DNA of 64,000 nucleotides from Phycisphaerae bacterium (GTDB lineage: Bacteria > Planctomycetota > Phycisphaerae > Phycisphaerales > Phycisphaeraceae): contig JAUIGU010000012.1 in NCBI GenBank assembly GCA_030432595.1, positions 33,513-97,512 on the forward strand, written 5' to 3'. Under the pieces are notes generated by a model. The model saw only the letters and a list, made by a program, of their open reading frames with translations, made no database searches and was not told the DNA's origin. A program made the position numbers and the translations under genes. Positions 1-7,890 of this stretch are shown piece by piece. Each line of letters starts with the position of its first letter. Position 1 is the first letter of the stretch.

Positions 1-19
1 GATCAACTGCCATCGGCCG

Positions 20-616
20 TCACGGCTTCTTCACCGCCACCACGATCCCCGTGTCCCACGCAAGCTCCCAGCGCCACAGGTCGGGGCGGGCGGCGAGGGC
101 GGCCTTGAGTTTGGGGACCATGGGCGCGTGGTCGGGGGCCCACGACGGTTGCGGGCTCAGGTCGTCGATCACGTAGAGGCCGCCGGGCTTGAGCAGGCGC
201 AGCGCCTCGTCCAGGTGCGTGAACTTGCCGGGCCAGGTGTCGGCGAAAATGAAGTCGAACGTCTGCTCTAATTGTTCGGTGAGGAACGCGCCGCCGTCGC
301 CCACATGGAACCGAACGCGCGGGTCGTGGCCGTGGTGGCGTCGGGCCACCGCGACCAGTTGCTCGTCGTTGTCGACGGACACCAGCGTGGCGTCGGGCGT
401 CATGCCACTCAAGAGCCACGCGGTCCCCGCGCCGGTGCCGGTGCCGAGTTCGAGCAGCCGGCCGCCGGGCTTCGAGGCGGCCAGCGCCCGCAGCATCCGC
501 CCGGTGGCTCGGGTGCAGCACATCTCAAAGCCCAGCGCCCGGCTCGCTTCCGCGATCTCAACGAGCGTTGCGGGCGCGTCGGGTTTACCACGGGTTTCGT
601 CGTCTGTTGACGTCAT
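20..616 (-). CDS. Class I SAM-dependent methyltransferase (O-methyltransferase-like)
   Basis: The 198-residue protein has a Rossmann-type methyltransferase fold. Motif I is LELGTGTGAG at residues 55-64, the acidic loop after strand 2 is VDND at 81-84, and FDFIFADTWPG follows near 120-130, as in the caffeoyl-CoA/catechol O-methyltransferase type. It should transfer a methyl group from S-adenosylmethionine; the acceptor cannot be read from the sequence. There is no signal peptide, so it is cytoplasmic. Both ends are inside the window. The ATG has only a weak ribosome site (GAG about 5 bases upstream). It lies downstream of a lipoprotein gene on the same strand, separated by about 160 bases holding at most one tiny ORF. 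Confidence 0.82.
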   Translation of the reverse strand: MTSTDDETRGKPDAPATLVEIAEASRALGFEMCCTRATGRMLRALAASKPGGRLLELGTGTGAGTAWLLSGMTPDATLVSVDNDEQLVAVARRHHGHDPRVRFHVGDGGAFLTEQLEQTFDFIFADTWPGKFTHLDEALRLLKPGGLYVIDDLSPQPSWAPDHAPMVPKLKAALAARPDLWRWELAWDTGIVVAVKKP

Positions 617-776
617 CGTTACTCGCAGAAAAGGGTTGGCCGAAGACGTGTCGTGAGGACTGCATCATCGACGCGGCGGCGTCGGGGTCTAGGCCGATCT
701 GGGCATTAGAGACTTTGCTCCTGATGGCACGAACCCAATCGAACGCGAGACTCAGCCAGGTCAGCGTGTTCTGCAT
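585..776 (-). CDS. Possible small protein of 63 residues (doubtful)
   Basis: An ATG lies two bases after the stop of the upstream lipoprotein gene and opens a 63-codon frame that overlaps the start of the downstream methyltransferase by 32 bases. The protein starts MQNTLTWLSLAFDWVRAI and has no recognisable domain or membrane helix. There is no Shine-Dalgarno sequence before the ATG. The tight spacing is compatible with translational coupling, but the overlap and lack of similarity to anything I know make chance equally likely. Confidence 0.2.
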   Translation of the reverse strand: MQNTLTWLSLAFDWVRAIRSKVSNAQIGLDPDAAASMMQSSRHVFGQPFSASNDDVNRRRNPW

Positions 777-778
777 CT

Positions 779-1108
779 TTAGGGCGTCGCGTCCGTCCGC
801 TCGACCACCACCTCGCCGGCGTTGGTCAGCCGCACGCGGTCGCCCGGCCCAACGGTCGCGATCACCTCGTTGCCGCGCGTGATCCGGCCGTCCGACGACA
901 CGAACGTCGCGTGCTGGCCGGTCAGGCGGACGCTTTCATCCCCGACCACGGCGCGGTAATACCCCGTCTCAAACGTGTAGGTCACGCCGGCGTTGCGCAC
1001 GTCGGTCATCCGCCGTTCGTGAGACCGGCACCCCGTGAGCGCGCACAGGTGCGTGATCGACACGGCCGCGACCGCGGCCACGATGCAACGTCGAACCCAA
1101 CGACCCAT
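779..1108 (-). CDS. Small predicted lipoprotein
   Basis: The 109-residue protein opens with an Arg-rich n-region, a hydrophobic stretch and the lipobox LTGC, so it is probably lipidated at the Cys and anchored in a membrane facing the periplasm. The mature part (about 85 residues) is beta-rich and has no family I recognise. I start at the ATG at 1108, because GGGAGG lies 7 bases before it; the in-frame TTG six bases upstream is too close to that site. Its promoter region would overlap or follow the 380-bp repeat at 1222-1600. Confidence 0.65.
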   Translation of the reverse strand: MGRWVRRCIVAAVAAVSITHLCALTGCRSHERRMTDVRNAGVTYTFETGYYRAVVGDESVRLTGQHATFVSSDGRITRGNEVIATVGPGDRVRLTNAGEVVVERTDATP

Positions 1109-1221
1109 GACCAAACCTCCCGTCTCGAGGAACCGGCCACAAAAGTGTAATCGACCCGCCGCGGTTCCCGGATTCTGCGCTGGGTTGGCCCGCCAATCCG
1201 CCGATCCCGCCCGGCGTCGCG

Positions 1222-1600
1222 GCGTAAAATGGGGGTGCAGATTGACGGGCGTGGCCTCCGCGTGGGTGCCAGGTGGGTGAGGGCTTGAGTTCCTTAATCA
1301 CGAAACGACGTGTGGCCTGGAAGTGGAGCAAGCCGAGACGGACCTCGGCCGACACCGCGACCCGCCGGAACCCCCCGAGTGAGTCCCATCCGAAGCGCGG
1401 TGACGGCGGGTTGCAAAACCGACGCCGGCCGGGGGTCTGAATGGATCGTGACGACGGTCCCGCCCCGGGTTGTTTCGAAGCGAGTTCATAGCGAGCCGGG
1501 CCGTGTCGGCCCGGATGCCGGACACCGGGGTGACACACCCCGGCTCGCTCAGAAGCGCACACGGTGTTCTTTCAAAAGTGAAGCAGGGGCGTTGTCGTCC
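1222..1600. repeat. 380-bp dispersed non-coding repeat, copy A
   Basis: This stretch is nearly the same as 27521-27900 in the same orientation. Long blocks are identical, for example GAGGGCTTGAGTTCCTTAAT and GAGTGAGTCCCATCCGAAGC, separated by one variable segment of about 43 bases. Near its end (1491-1548) lies a nested inverted repeat: two adjacent hairpins whose arms can also pair with each other. The second hairpin stem is CCGGGGTG/CACCCCGG here but CCGGGCC/GGCCCGG in copy B, a compensatory change. No reading frame is kept along the whole repeat. It fills the gap between the methyltransferase stop (1656) and the lipoprotein start (1108). Function unknown; a structured RNA or a mobile non-coding element are both possible. 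Confidence 0.85.
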
Positions 1601-1655
1601 CACCACGCAGACGGAAGAAGCCGCGCGAAAACCCTTGCGGAACCGGTGCGCGCGT

Positions 1656-2498
1656 TCACGCCTGACGTGCGAGCAGCGTGAACTCCACCGGCAGCTTGCC
1701 GCGCCACGGCTCGGGGAACCGCCAAGTCCGTCCGTCGTCCTCCGTGGTCATCACGTTCAGCGCCGGCCAGACGCAGCGCGACGACTCGGTCAGCCGTTCG
1801 ACGCGCAGCCCCGCGTCGACGACCGCCGTCACCACGTCGCCCAGCGGGTGCGTCCAGTCCACGACCCGGCGCTTCTCAAACGTGCGGTCCAGGTCGGCGT
1901 AAGTCGAGGTCTCCTCGCAGACCACCGGCTCGCCGCCCAAGTATGGGTAGCGCAACGCAAAGCCCGGCGGGTCGTCCGCGTCGTCGAGGATGTTCATCAG
2001 CGGGTGCACATCGTTGAGCACCAACCGCCCGCCGGGGTTGAGCAGGCCCGCCACCACCGACGCCCAGGCGCGGACGTCGGGCAGCCAGCACAGCGAGCCG
2101 ATCGAAACGAACACATAGTCAAAGGTCTCGGTGATCTGCTCGGGCACGTCGTAGACGTTGGCGCAGACGAAGCGCGTGTCGAGTTGGAGTTCGTCGCAGA
2201 GTTGCTCGGCCTTGGCGATGGCGGGGGCCGAGAAGTCGACCCCGACCGCGCGGGCGCCAAGCAGCGACCAGCCCATCGTCTCCATGCCCATGTGACACTG
2301 GAGCTGGATCAGCGACCGGCCGGTTACGTCCCCCGCGGCGGCGACGAGGTCCTTGGCCAGGTCGGGCCGACCCTGGCGCAACGCGTCGGCGTGCCGACGG
2401 TACATCCTGGATGCCCAGTGCGCCTCGACCCGCTCGTCCCAGGACGCGCGGTTGGTGTCGAACGACTCGGCGTGCTCGGCGGTGAGCGGGTGAGGCAT
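1656..2498 (-). CDS. Class I SAM-dependent methyltransferase (type 11-like)
   Basis: The 280-residue protein belongs to the family in which motif I reads LQCHxG rather than GxGxG: here LQCHMGMET at residues 65-73, followed by GVDFS at 86-90 as motif II and FDYVFVSIGSLCWLPD as the post-I region. Such proteins are usually annotated as methyltransferase domain 11 enzymes and methylate small molecules. The acceptor is unknown. It is full length and cytoplasmic. The 380-bp repeat begins about 55 bases after its stop, and a perfect 32-bp palindrome lies between its start and the next gene upstream. Confidence 0.8.
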   Translation of the reverse strand: MPHPLTAEHAESFDTNRASWDERVEAHWASRMYRRHADALRQGRPDLAKDLVAAAGDVTGRSLIQLQCHMGMETMGWSLLGARAVGVDFSAPAIAKAEQLCDELQLDTRFVCANVYDVPEQITETFDYVFVSIGSLCWLPDVRAWASVVAGLLNPGGRLVLNDVHPLMNILDDADDPPGFALRYPYLGGEPVVCEETSTYADLDRTFEKRRVVDWTHPLGDVVTAVVDAGLRVERLTESSRCVWPALNVMTTEDDGRTWRFPEPWRGKLPVEFTLLARQA

Positions 2499-2562
2499 GG
2501 GGGCGTGACTCTAACCCGACACGAACCGTCGGAATCTCCAGAACCTCCAACGCCTGAAGCCC

Positions 2563-2594
2563 TAAAGCCCGGGGATGGCCATCCCCGGGCTTTA
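2563..2594. repeat. Perfect 32-bp palindrome (family Q, intergenic copy)
   Basis: The half-site TAAAGCCCGGGGATGG is followed directly by its exact reverse complement. A second copy, with two symmetrical base changes that keep the palindrome perfect, sits inside thrS at 33239-33270. Here it lies between two minus-strand genes, where it could form a hairpin or cruciform. Confidence 0.9.
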
Positions 2595-2627
2595 TACCGG
2601 AAGGGTTCCGTCCGTCGCGGCGTTTCG

Positions 2628-3677
2628 TCAATTGTCGAACTGTGCATCAAACGCGAGGTCGCTGCCGGGGAAGTCGACGTCGCGCACAAACGCCGCGGCC
2701 TCGGTCGCGCCGTGTTCGCGGTCCATCCTTGAGTCTTCCCACTCGACACTCAAGGGCCCGGCGTAGCCGATGTCGTTGAGGGCGACAATGATCTCCTCGA
2801 AGTTGATGTCGCCGTGCCCGAGGCTGCGGAAGTCCCAGTAGCGTCGGGGGTCGGCGAAGGTGGTGTGCCCGCCGAAGACGCCAACGTCGCCGTTGCCGTG
2901 GCCCCACCACACGTCCTTCATGTGGCAGTGGAAGATGCGGTCGGGGAAGTCGCGGAGGAACTTGACGTAGTCCACGCCCTGGTAGCCCAGGTGCGACGGG
3001 TCGTAGTTGAACCCGAAGCGTTTGTGCTCACCCACCGCCTGAACAGCGCGTTGGGCCGACGCGGTATCAAAGGCGATCTCGGTGGGGTGGACCTCGAGCG
3101 CGAAGTTGATGTCCTGCTTGTCGAACTCGTTGAGGATCGGCGTGAAACGCTTGGCGAAGTCTTTGAAACCCTTGTCCCAGTATTTCTGGTCGGTGGGCGG
3201 GAAGGCGTAGATGGTGTGCCAGATCGACGAGCCGGTGAAGCCGTTGACGACCCCCGGAAAATCATCGCCCTTGGCCCCGGCTTTCTTACCGCGTCCGGGT
3301 TTGCAATTGAGAAAACGCCGACAGGCTTTGGCGCTGACCTTCATCTTGGCGGCGGCGCGTTTGCGGACGCCTTCGGGTTCGCCGTCGCCCCAGACGTCTC
3401 CGGGGAGGATGGACTTGTGGCGTTCGTCGATGAGGTCGCAGACGGCCTGGCCGACCAGGTGCATGGAGATGGCGTAGGCGGTGAGGCCGTGGTCGCTGAG
3501 GACTTCCCAACGCTGCTTGCAGTACTTGTCGGACTTGGCCGCTTGATCGACGTCGAAGTGGTCGCCCCAGCAGGCGAGTTCGAGACCGTCGTAGCCGAAG
3601 GCCTTGGCTTTTTCGCAGATGGTGTCGAAGGGCAGGTCGGCCCACTGGCCGGTGAAGAGGGTGACGGGGCGGGGCAT
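2628..3677 (-). CDS. Sugar phosphate isomerase/epimerase (xylose isomerase-like TIM barrel)
   Basis: The 349-residue protein looks like the AP-endonuclease/xylose-isomerase-like barrel family. Metal-site segments appear in order: EVHPTE, NYDPSH, FHCHMKD and, near the end, VEWED. These enzymes bind divalent metal and interconvert keto and aldose sugars or inositol derivatives; the substrate is not predictable. The start at 3677 is supported by GGAG about 7 bases upstream; the longer frame begins inside a heptanucleotide repeat and is rejected. The gene stands between a palindrome and the four-helix-bundle cassette. Confidence 0.8.
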   Translation of the reverse strand: MPRPVTLFTGQWADLPFDTICEKAKAFGYDGLELACWGDHFDVDQAAKSDKYCKQRWEVLSDHGLTAYAISMHLVGQAVCDLIDERHKSILPGDVWGDGEPEGVRKRAAAKMKVSAKACRRFLNCKPGRGKKAGAKGDDFPGVVNGFTGSSIWHTIYAFPPTDQKYWDKGFKDFAKRFTPILNEFDKQDINFALEVHPTEIAFDTASAQRAVQAVGEHKRFGFNYDPSHLGYQGVDYVKFLRDFPDRIFHCHMKDVWWGHGNGDVGVFGGHTTFADPRRYWDFRSLGHGDINFEEIIVALNDIGYAGPLSVEWEDSRMDREHGATEAAAFVRDVDFPGSDLAFDAQFDN

Positions 3678-3704
3678 GGGGAACTCCGTTTCAGGCGAAA
3701 GGCA

Positions 3705-3732
3705 AAAGTGGAAAGTGGAAAGTGGAAAGTGG
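3705..3732. repeat. Heptanucleotide array AAAGTGG x4
   Basis: Four perfect tandem copies of AAAGTGG lie just 5' of the isomerase gene and just 3' of the four-helix-bundle gene. Read on the other strand they match the array at 4119-4160 (CRACTTT units), so the two arrays form inverted borders around that gene. Confidence 0.9.
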
Positions 3733-3748
3733 AAAAACCCGAGCAGCA

Positions 3749-4102
3749 TCAGTCCATTGAGCGGTGAAGGCCCATGATCATCCGGGACACTTCATGGGCC
3801 AGCGTCTGGTGAGAACGCATCACATCGTTTGAAACATACCCGGCGTCGAATGCAACGTACAACTGCGACCGGACCTCGCCACAGGATCCTTTGGCGATCA
3901 TGAGGAACCGGCGGAACTCATTGTCGCTGTTACGCTCGAACCCCTCGGCGATGTTGGACATCACGGACACCGATGCCTTGCGTATCTGATCACGCAGGCC
4001 AAAATCTCGGGCGAATACTCCGTCAGACGTCAGTCGGTAGATATGGGATGTCAACAGCCTCGCCTTCTGCCAAACCAACAAGTCTTCGAAACGCTCGGCC
4101 AT
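3749..4102 (-). CDS. Four-helix-bundle protein (23S rRNA IVP / S23 family)
   Basis: The 117-residue protein carries the family hallmarks in order: [11 protein letters not shown] near the N terminus, [40 protein letters not shown] and [14 protein letters not shown]. This family was first seen inside intervening sequences of 23S rRNA genes in Leptospira and other bacteria, and is related to Avd of diversity-generating retroelements; its biochemical role is unsettled. The start has GGGAG 8 bases upstream. The gene is bounded by inverted heptanucleotide arrays (3705-3732 and 4119-4160) and lies between unrelated genes, which suggests an inserted cassette. Confidence 0.88.
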   Translation of the reverse strand: MAERFEDLLVWQKARLLTSHIYRLTSDGVFARDFGLRDQIRKASVSVMSNIAEGFERNSDNEFRRFLMIAKGSCGEVRSQLYVAFDAGYVSNDVMRSHQTLAHEVSRMIMGLHRSMD

Positions 4103-4118
4103 CCCGGTGTCTCCCGCT

Positions 4119-4160
4119 CAACTTTCAACTTTCGACTTTCGACTTTCGACTTTCGACTTC
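4119..4160. repeat. Heptanucleotide array CRACTTT x6
   Basis: Six tandem units: two CAACTTT, then four CGACTTT with the last base of the array changed. On the minus strand they read AAAGTYG, close to the AAAGTGG array at 3705-3732 but in inverted orientation. The array overlaps the 3' end of the MFS-acyltransferase gene and supplies its last codons and its TGA. Confidence 0.9.
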
Positions 4161-6041
4161 GCTTGATAACGCCAGCATCGCTTCCCGCAACTCCGCCGTG
4201 ACCGCTTCCGGGTCGGCCTTGCGTTCGACGGTGATCGGCGGGCCGAAGGTGACCCGGCAGCGCGTCGGTTTGAAAACGTGGACCCACATTTTTTTTGAGA
4301 GCGGTGTGCCCTCGATCCAGCACGGGACGATCACCGCGCCGCTGAGCCGGGCGCACACCGCGGCGCCGGGCTCGAAGGGTTTGAGCACGCGGTCGTCGTA
4401 CTGCAGGTGGCCCTCGGGGAAGATGCCGGCGACGTCGCCTTTTTTCAGTTCGCCGACGATCTGTCGGACCTCGCGGGCGCCGGGTTCGGTGGGTGCGTCG
4501 CCGCCGCGGTGCGGGAGGCAGATCGGGTCGATCGCGTTCCACAGGGGGTTCATGAGTTTGAACCGGTAGCTGGTGAGCATGAGCCAGCGGATCATGCGGG
4601 GGCACGCCGCTTGCAACAGGAACGGGTCGAGCGCGGTGGTGTGGTTGGACGCGAGGATGACCGGCCCGGTGCGCGGGATGTGGTGCCGGCCGCGCCACTC
4701 GAGCCGGTGCCAGACGAGGCAGAACCAGCGTTCGAAGTGCCGGAAGAAGTTGGCGGCGGGGTTGGGCATGGGGCCCTGCCGCATGTAGCGCAGGAACTGG
4801 ACGGTGCCGACCATGACGAGCACGGCGCCGAGGACGTAGAGCACGGGGAAGATGATCTGGTCGGCGTCCCACCCGAGGCGCGGCGACTGCCAGACGGCGA
4901 GCTGGGTGAGCACGGAGACGAGCGTGTTGACGATGGCGTCGACGCCCATGACCCGGCCGCGGATGTAGTTGGGCGTGATCGACTGGATGAGCGTGACGGT
5001 CATGATGATCGTGACGTTGCCCGAGAGCCCGACGAGGAAGGCGCTGGCGAGCATGACCGGGTAGACGGGAACGAGCACGGTGGCCAGCACGGCAAAGCCC
5101 GCGACGAAGAGCGCGAACATCATGGGCAGCGGCGCGTGGCGGCGCGTGCCGATGAAGGCGGCGAGGCCCGCGCCGCCGAGCATGCCGACGCCCAGGACGG
5201 CGGCGGTGAGGGCGAAGTGGTCCTGGAGGGCCTGGTCTTCGAGGCCGAAGTTGTTCTTGCCGATGGCCAGGACGGACGCGTAGACAACCATGGCCGAGCC
5301 CCAGACCAGGGCGTGGAGCAGGATGAGCGCAACGATGCGGCGGTGGTGGGCGACGTAGGTGAAGGCCTGGGCGAGCGTGCGTTTCTTGCCGGTGACTTTC
5401 TCGCTGACCGGGTCGTGGACCTTGAGGAAGGCGAAGAACGTGCCGGAGATGGCAAAGAGCCCGACCGCGAGGAACAGCCCGAGGCGGACGGTGCCGGCGT
5501 GGTTGGGGTCGATGATCTCGTTGCCGACGAGCAGCCCGATCATCGAGGCGATGACGCCGATGGCAAGGATGATGGAGTTGCCCGCCTGGAGCTGTTTGGG
5601 CGGGAGGATCTGCGGCACGATGGCCATGCGGTTGGGGTAGAACGTCGCCGCAAAGACGCCGATGGCGAACAACACCGCGTAGACCTGCCAGTGCTTTTCG
5701 ACGGGAATGTTGGGCGCGACCATCCCCGCGGGGACCATGAGCACGGCGCACAGCAGGATGAGCGCCCGGCTCTCGTCGCAGACGAGCATGACCCACTTGC
5801 GCGGCAGGTGGTCGGCGATCCAGCCCGCGGGCAGACCCAGCAGGAGGTAGGGCAGGAAGAACCAGAACTGGGTGGCGGCGTTGACGGCGGTGGAGTCGGA
5901 CGCCTGGTTCATCGCGCCCAGCAGCGCGAGCGCCGCGAGCATCATCATGCGGTCGCCGAACCCGCTGGCGGCGGTGCTGGTCCACATCAGCGTGAAGCTG
6001 ACGTTCCGCCACAGGGGGGTGCGCTCGGTGTGGTGCCACAT
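4125..6041 (-). CDS. MFS permease fused to a PlsC-type acyltransferase
   Basis: The 638-residue protein has about 12 hydrophobic helices in residues 1-430 (major facilitator type), then a lysophospholipid acyltransferase domain with motif I NHTTALD at 466-472 and motif III FPEGH at 541-545. The order resembles the LplT transporter plus Aas acyltransferase pair that flips and re-acylates lysophospholipids across the inner membrane. Unlike Aas, no acyl-ACP synthetase domain follows, so acyl donor supply must be separate. The last 13 residues (ending VESRKSKVES) are encoded by a heptanucleotide array. There is no clear ribosome site before the ATG at 6041. A palindrome lies 30 bases upstream of that start. 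Confidence 0.85.
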   Translation of the reverse strand: MWHHTERTPLWRNVSFTLMWTSTAASGFGDRMMMLAALALLGAMNQASDSTAVNAATQFWFFLPYLLLGLPAGWIADHLPRKWVMLVCDESRALILLCAVLMVPAGMVAPNIPVEKHWQVYAVLFAIGVFAATFYPNRMAIVPQILPPKQLQAGNSIILAIGVIASMIGLLVGNEIIDPNHAGTVRLGLFLAVGLFAISGTFFAFLKVHDPVSEKVTGKKRTLAQAFTYVAHHRRIVALILLHALVWGSAMVVYASVLAIGKNNFGLEDQALQDHFALTAAVLGVGMLGGAGLAAFIGTRRHAPLPMMFALFVAGFAVLATVLVPVYPVMLASAFLVGLSGNVTIIMTVTLIQSITPNYIRGRVMGVDAIVNTLVSVLTQLAVWQSPRLGWDADQIIFPVLYVLGAVLVMVGTVQFLRYMRQGPMPNPAANFFRHFERWFCLVWHRLEWRGRHHIPRTGPVILASNHTTALDPFLLQAACPRMIRWLMLTSYRFKLMNPLWNAIDPICLPHRGGDAPTEPGAREVRQIVGELKKGDVAGIFPEGHLQYDDRVLKPFEPGAAVCARLSGAVIVPCWIEGTPLSKKMWVHVFKPTRCRVTFGPPITVERKADPEAVTAELREAMLALSSEVESRKSKVES

Positions 6042-6070
6042 GGGGTGTGGAGTTTAGTTGTTTGGCGGGC

Positions 6071-6099
6071 GAAGCCCACGCCGTCACGGCGTGGGCTTC
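6071..6099. repeat. Palindrome of family P (GAAGCCCACG...)
   Basis: The arm GAAGCCCACGCCGT pairs perfectly with ACGGCGTGGGCTTC around one central base. Related elements with the outer CCCACG/CGTGGG kept occur at 34170-34192, 35452-35470 and, inside the sua5 gene, at 51882-51912. Here it lies between two minus-strand genes. Confidence 0.88.
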
Positions 6100-6110
6100 A
6101 CGGAGCAAGG

Positions 6111-7037
6111 TCACCGCCGGATCGGATCGGTCTCGCCCAGGTTCATCAGCGGCAGCGGCGCCGGGCTGTCGCCGTCGAGGAAGTAGACCTTGCTGGCCGG
6201 GTCTTTGCTGATGGCCTTGAGGGCTTCGAGGCTCTGGAGCTGGATGTACGCGGGGTTCTCGGAGATGGCCTGGTTGATCTGTTCGATCTCGTACGCCTGC
6301 GCGTCGGCGATCAAACGGCGCTTCTGCGCTTCGGCCTCGGCGAGGACGATCTCGCGGGCGGCGCGGAATTCGGCGGCCTCCTTGTCGGCCTTGTCTTTGA
6401 CCACCTGCTGCTGCTGCTCGGTTTCGTAGCGGATCAGCTCGGCCTTCTGGCGCTCGGCCTGCTGCTCGGTCTCCTTCTTCTGCTGGATCTGCGCGATCAG
6501 CCGTTCGGGGAGCTGGATGTCCCGGATCAACACGTCATTGACCTCGATGCCCTTGGGCTGAAGGAAGCGTTCGAGCTCGGCCTGGAGCGAGGTCTGCAGG
6601 GTCTGCTGGGTTTCTTCTCGGAAGAAGTCTTCCGCGCGTTCGATGCTCTTGCCCTGCTCGCGCAGGACGCTGCGGACCTTGGGGATGAGGTGGACCTCGA
6701 CCGCCTGGGCGGCGGTGCCGGTGTCTTTGAGGATGGTCGGCGCCATGTCGGCGATCACGCGGTACTGCACGGAGACATCGACCTCGGTGGTGAGCTGGTC
6801 CTGGCTGGGCACGCCGGCGGTTTCCATGTGCGTCTTCTGCCGGGCGTCGTAGACGGTCCAGCCCAGGAGCGGGTTGACGACGTGGAAGCCCGCGTTGTAC
6901 GGCTGCTCCTTGACCTTGCCGAAGAAGGTGGCGACGCCGACGTGGCCGGCGGGGATGACCTTGACGCAGCGGGTGGCGGCGAAGCCGAGCAGCAGGAGGA
7001 TGATGAGGACGGGGACGAACTTGGCGGCGTTGGGCAT
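6111..7037 (-). CDS. SPFH/Band 7 membrane protein (prohibitin/HflC-like)
   Basis: The 308-residue protein has one N-terminal membrane helix (about residues 6-24), an SPFH domain (VIPAGHVGVATFFGKV onward, with LTTEVDVSVQYRV), then a long Glu/Gln/Ala-rich coiled coil and a short tail. Such proteins oligomerise in the membrane and scaffold proteases or lipid microdomains. I chose the ATG at 7037 because GGAG lies 6 bases upstream; two earlier in-frame starts have no such site. It is divergent from an NfeD gene 140 bases away, the usual genomic partner of SPFH proteins, so the two probably act together. Confidence 0.86.
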   Translation of the reverse strand: MPNAAKFVPVLIILLLLGFAATRCVKVIPAGHVGVATFFGKVKEQPYNAGFHVVNPLLGWTVYDARQKTHMETAGVPSQDQLTTEVDVSVQYRVIADMAPTILKDTGTAAQAVEVHLIPKVRSVLREQGKSIERAEDFFREETQQTLQTSLQAELERFLQPKGIEVNDVLIRDIQLPERLIAQIQQKKETEQQAERQKAELIRYETEQQQQVVKDKADKEAAEFRAAREIVLAEAEAQKRRLIADAQAYEIEQINQAISENPAYIQLQSLEALKAISKDPASKVYFLDGDSPAPLPLMNLGETDPIRR

Positions 7038-7177
7038 GGCGGGCTCCGAAGCGATGTGGACGTTCCTGGCCATGGTGGGAGTGTAAATCGTGGCGGCGTC
7101 GCGGGCTCGGGGCGGGGGCGCGGCGGTGTCGCGGGGGTGCACATGACACGGCGGCCGGGGCGTGCGATCATGGGGTC

Positions 7178-7762
7178 ATGCACGCGTGGTGGAACCTATT
7201 CGCTCAAGCGGCCCCGGCCCCCAACGCGCCGCCGGCGACCGACACGCCGTCGCTGGTCGTGTGGGGCGTGGTGCTGCTGACAACGGCGGCGGTGCTGCTG
7301 GTGGTCGAGGTCGGGCTGCCGTCCGGCGGGTTGATCTCGCTGGGCGCAGCGGCGTGCGCGGTGGCGGGGTTGGTGTGCCTGACGTTCGAGGACACGGCCC
7401 TGGGGCTGTGGGCCACGCTGGCGGTGTTGATCGCCACGCCGTTCATCCTGGGGTTCATGGTGAAGGTCTGGCCGAACACGCCGATCGGGCGGTTGTTGAT
7501 TCTGAACGGCGATGGCGCGGACGAATCAGACGAAGGCACATCAGAAAAACCGACCCGCGTGGCGGCCACCGAAGAAAGGCCCCTGCCGCACGTCGGGCAG
7601 CGCGGCAGCGCGAAGACGCCGTTGCGTCCGGTGGGCACGTGCGTGATCGGCGGGGCGCGGCTGGAGTGTTTGGCCGAGGCGGGCGCGATCGACGCCGGCG
7701 CGGACGTCGAGGTTGTGGACGTGGACGGCAACGAGGTGCGCGTGCGCGAAGTGACACGCTGA
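7178..7762 (+). CDS. NfeD-like membrane protein
   Basis: The 194-residue protein has three to four membrane helices in its first 100 residues (VVWGVVLLTTAAVLLVVEVG and following), a variable linker, and a C-terminal OB-fold. The OB-fold shows the NfeD pattern: G..G.AKTPLRPVGTCVIGG, then a segment ending VEVVDVDGNEVRVREV. NfeD OB domains interact with SPFH/Band 7 proteins, and such a gene lies divergently next door. The clp-type protease domain of long NfeD proteins is absent, so this is the short form. Confidence 0.85.
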   Translation: MHAWWNLFAQAAPAPNAPPATDTPSLVVWGVVLLTTAAVLLVVEVGLPSGGLISLGAAACAVAGLVCLTFEDTALGLWATLAVLIATPFILGFMVKVWPNTPIGRLLILNGDGADESDEGTSEKPTRVAATEERPLPHVGQRGSAKTPLRPVGTCVIGGARLECLAEAGAIDAGADVEVVDVDGNEVRVREVTR

Positions 7763-7790
7763 CCCGTTGACGGTGGCGGTTTGATGCTTC

Positions 7791-7874
7791 ACGTTTAGCG
7801 GGCGACGCGCAGCGTCCCGCGTCGGCGGTGCATACACGGCGGACGCGGGCGGCTTCGCCGCACCCGCTAAACGT
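7791..7874. repeat. Nested inverted repeat between convergent genes (family R)
   Basis: Outer 12-bp arms ACGTTTAGCGGG and CCCGCTAAACGT pair perfectly over 84 bases. Each side also contains its own hairpin (GGGCGACGCGCAGCGTCCC on the left, GCGGCTTCGCCGC on the right). The left hairpin is the exact reverse complement of a segment at 11466-11484 in the next convergent gap. It may act as a bidirectional terminator. Confidence 0.85.
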
Positions 7875-7890
7875 ATGAGGGCGGGCCGGT

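Noticed and set aside
1222..1562. A protein with the peptide FVIKELKPSPTWHPRGGHA on the minus strand in both 380-bp repeats
   Set aside because: The peptide is identical in both copies and two base changes look synonymous, but the frame breaks soon after in different ways and there is no ribosome site, so a shared nucleotide sequence explains it.
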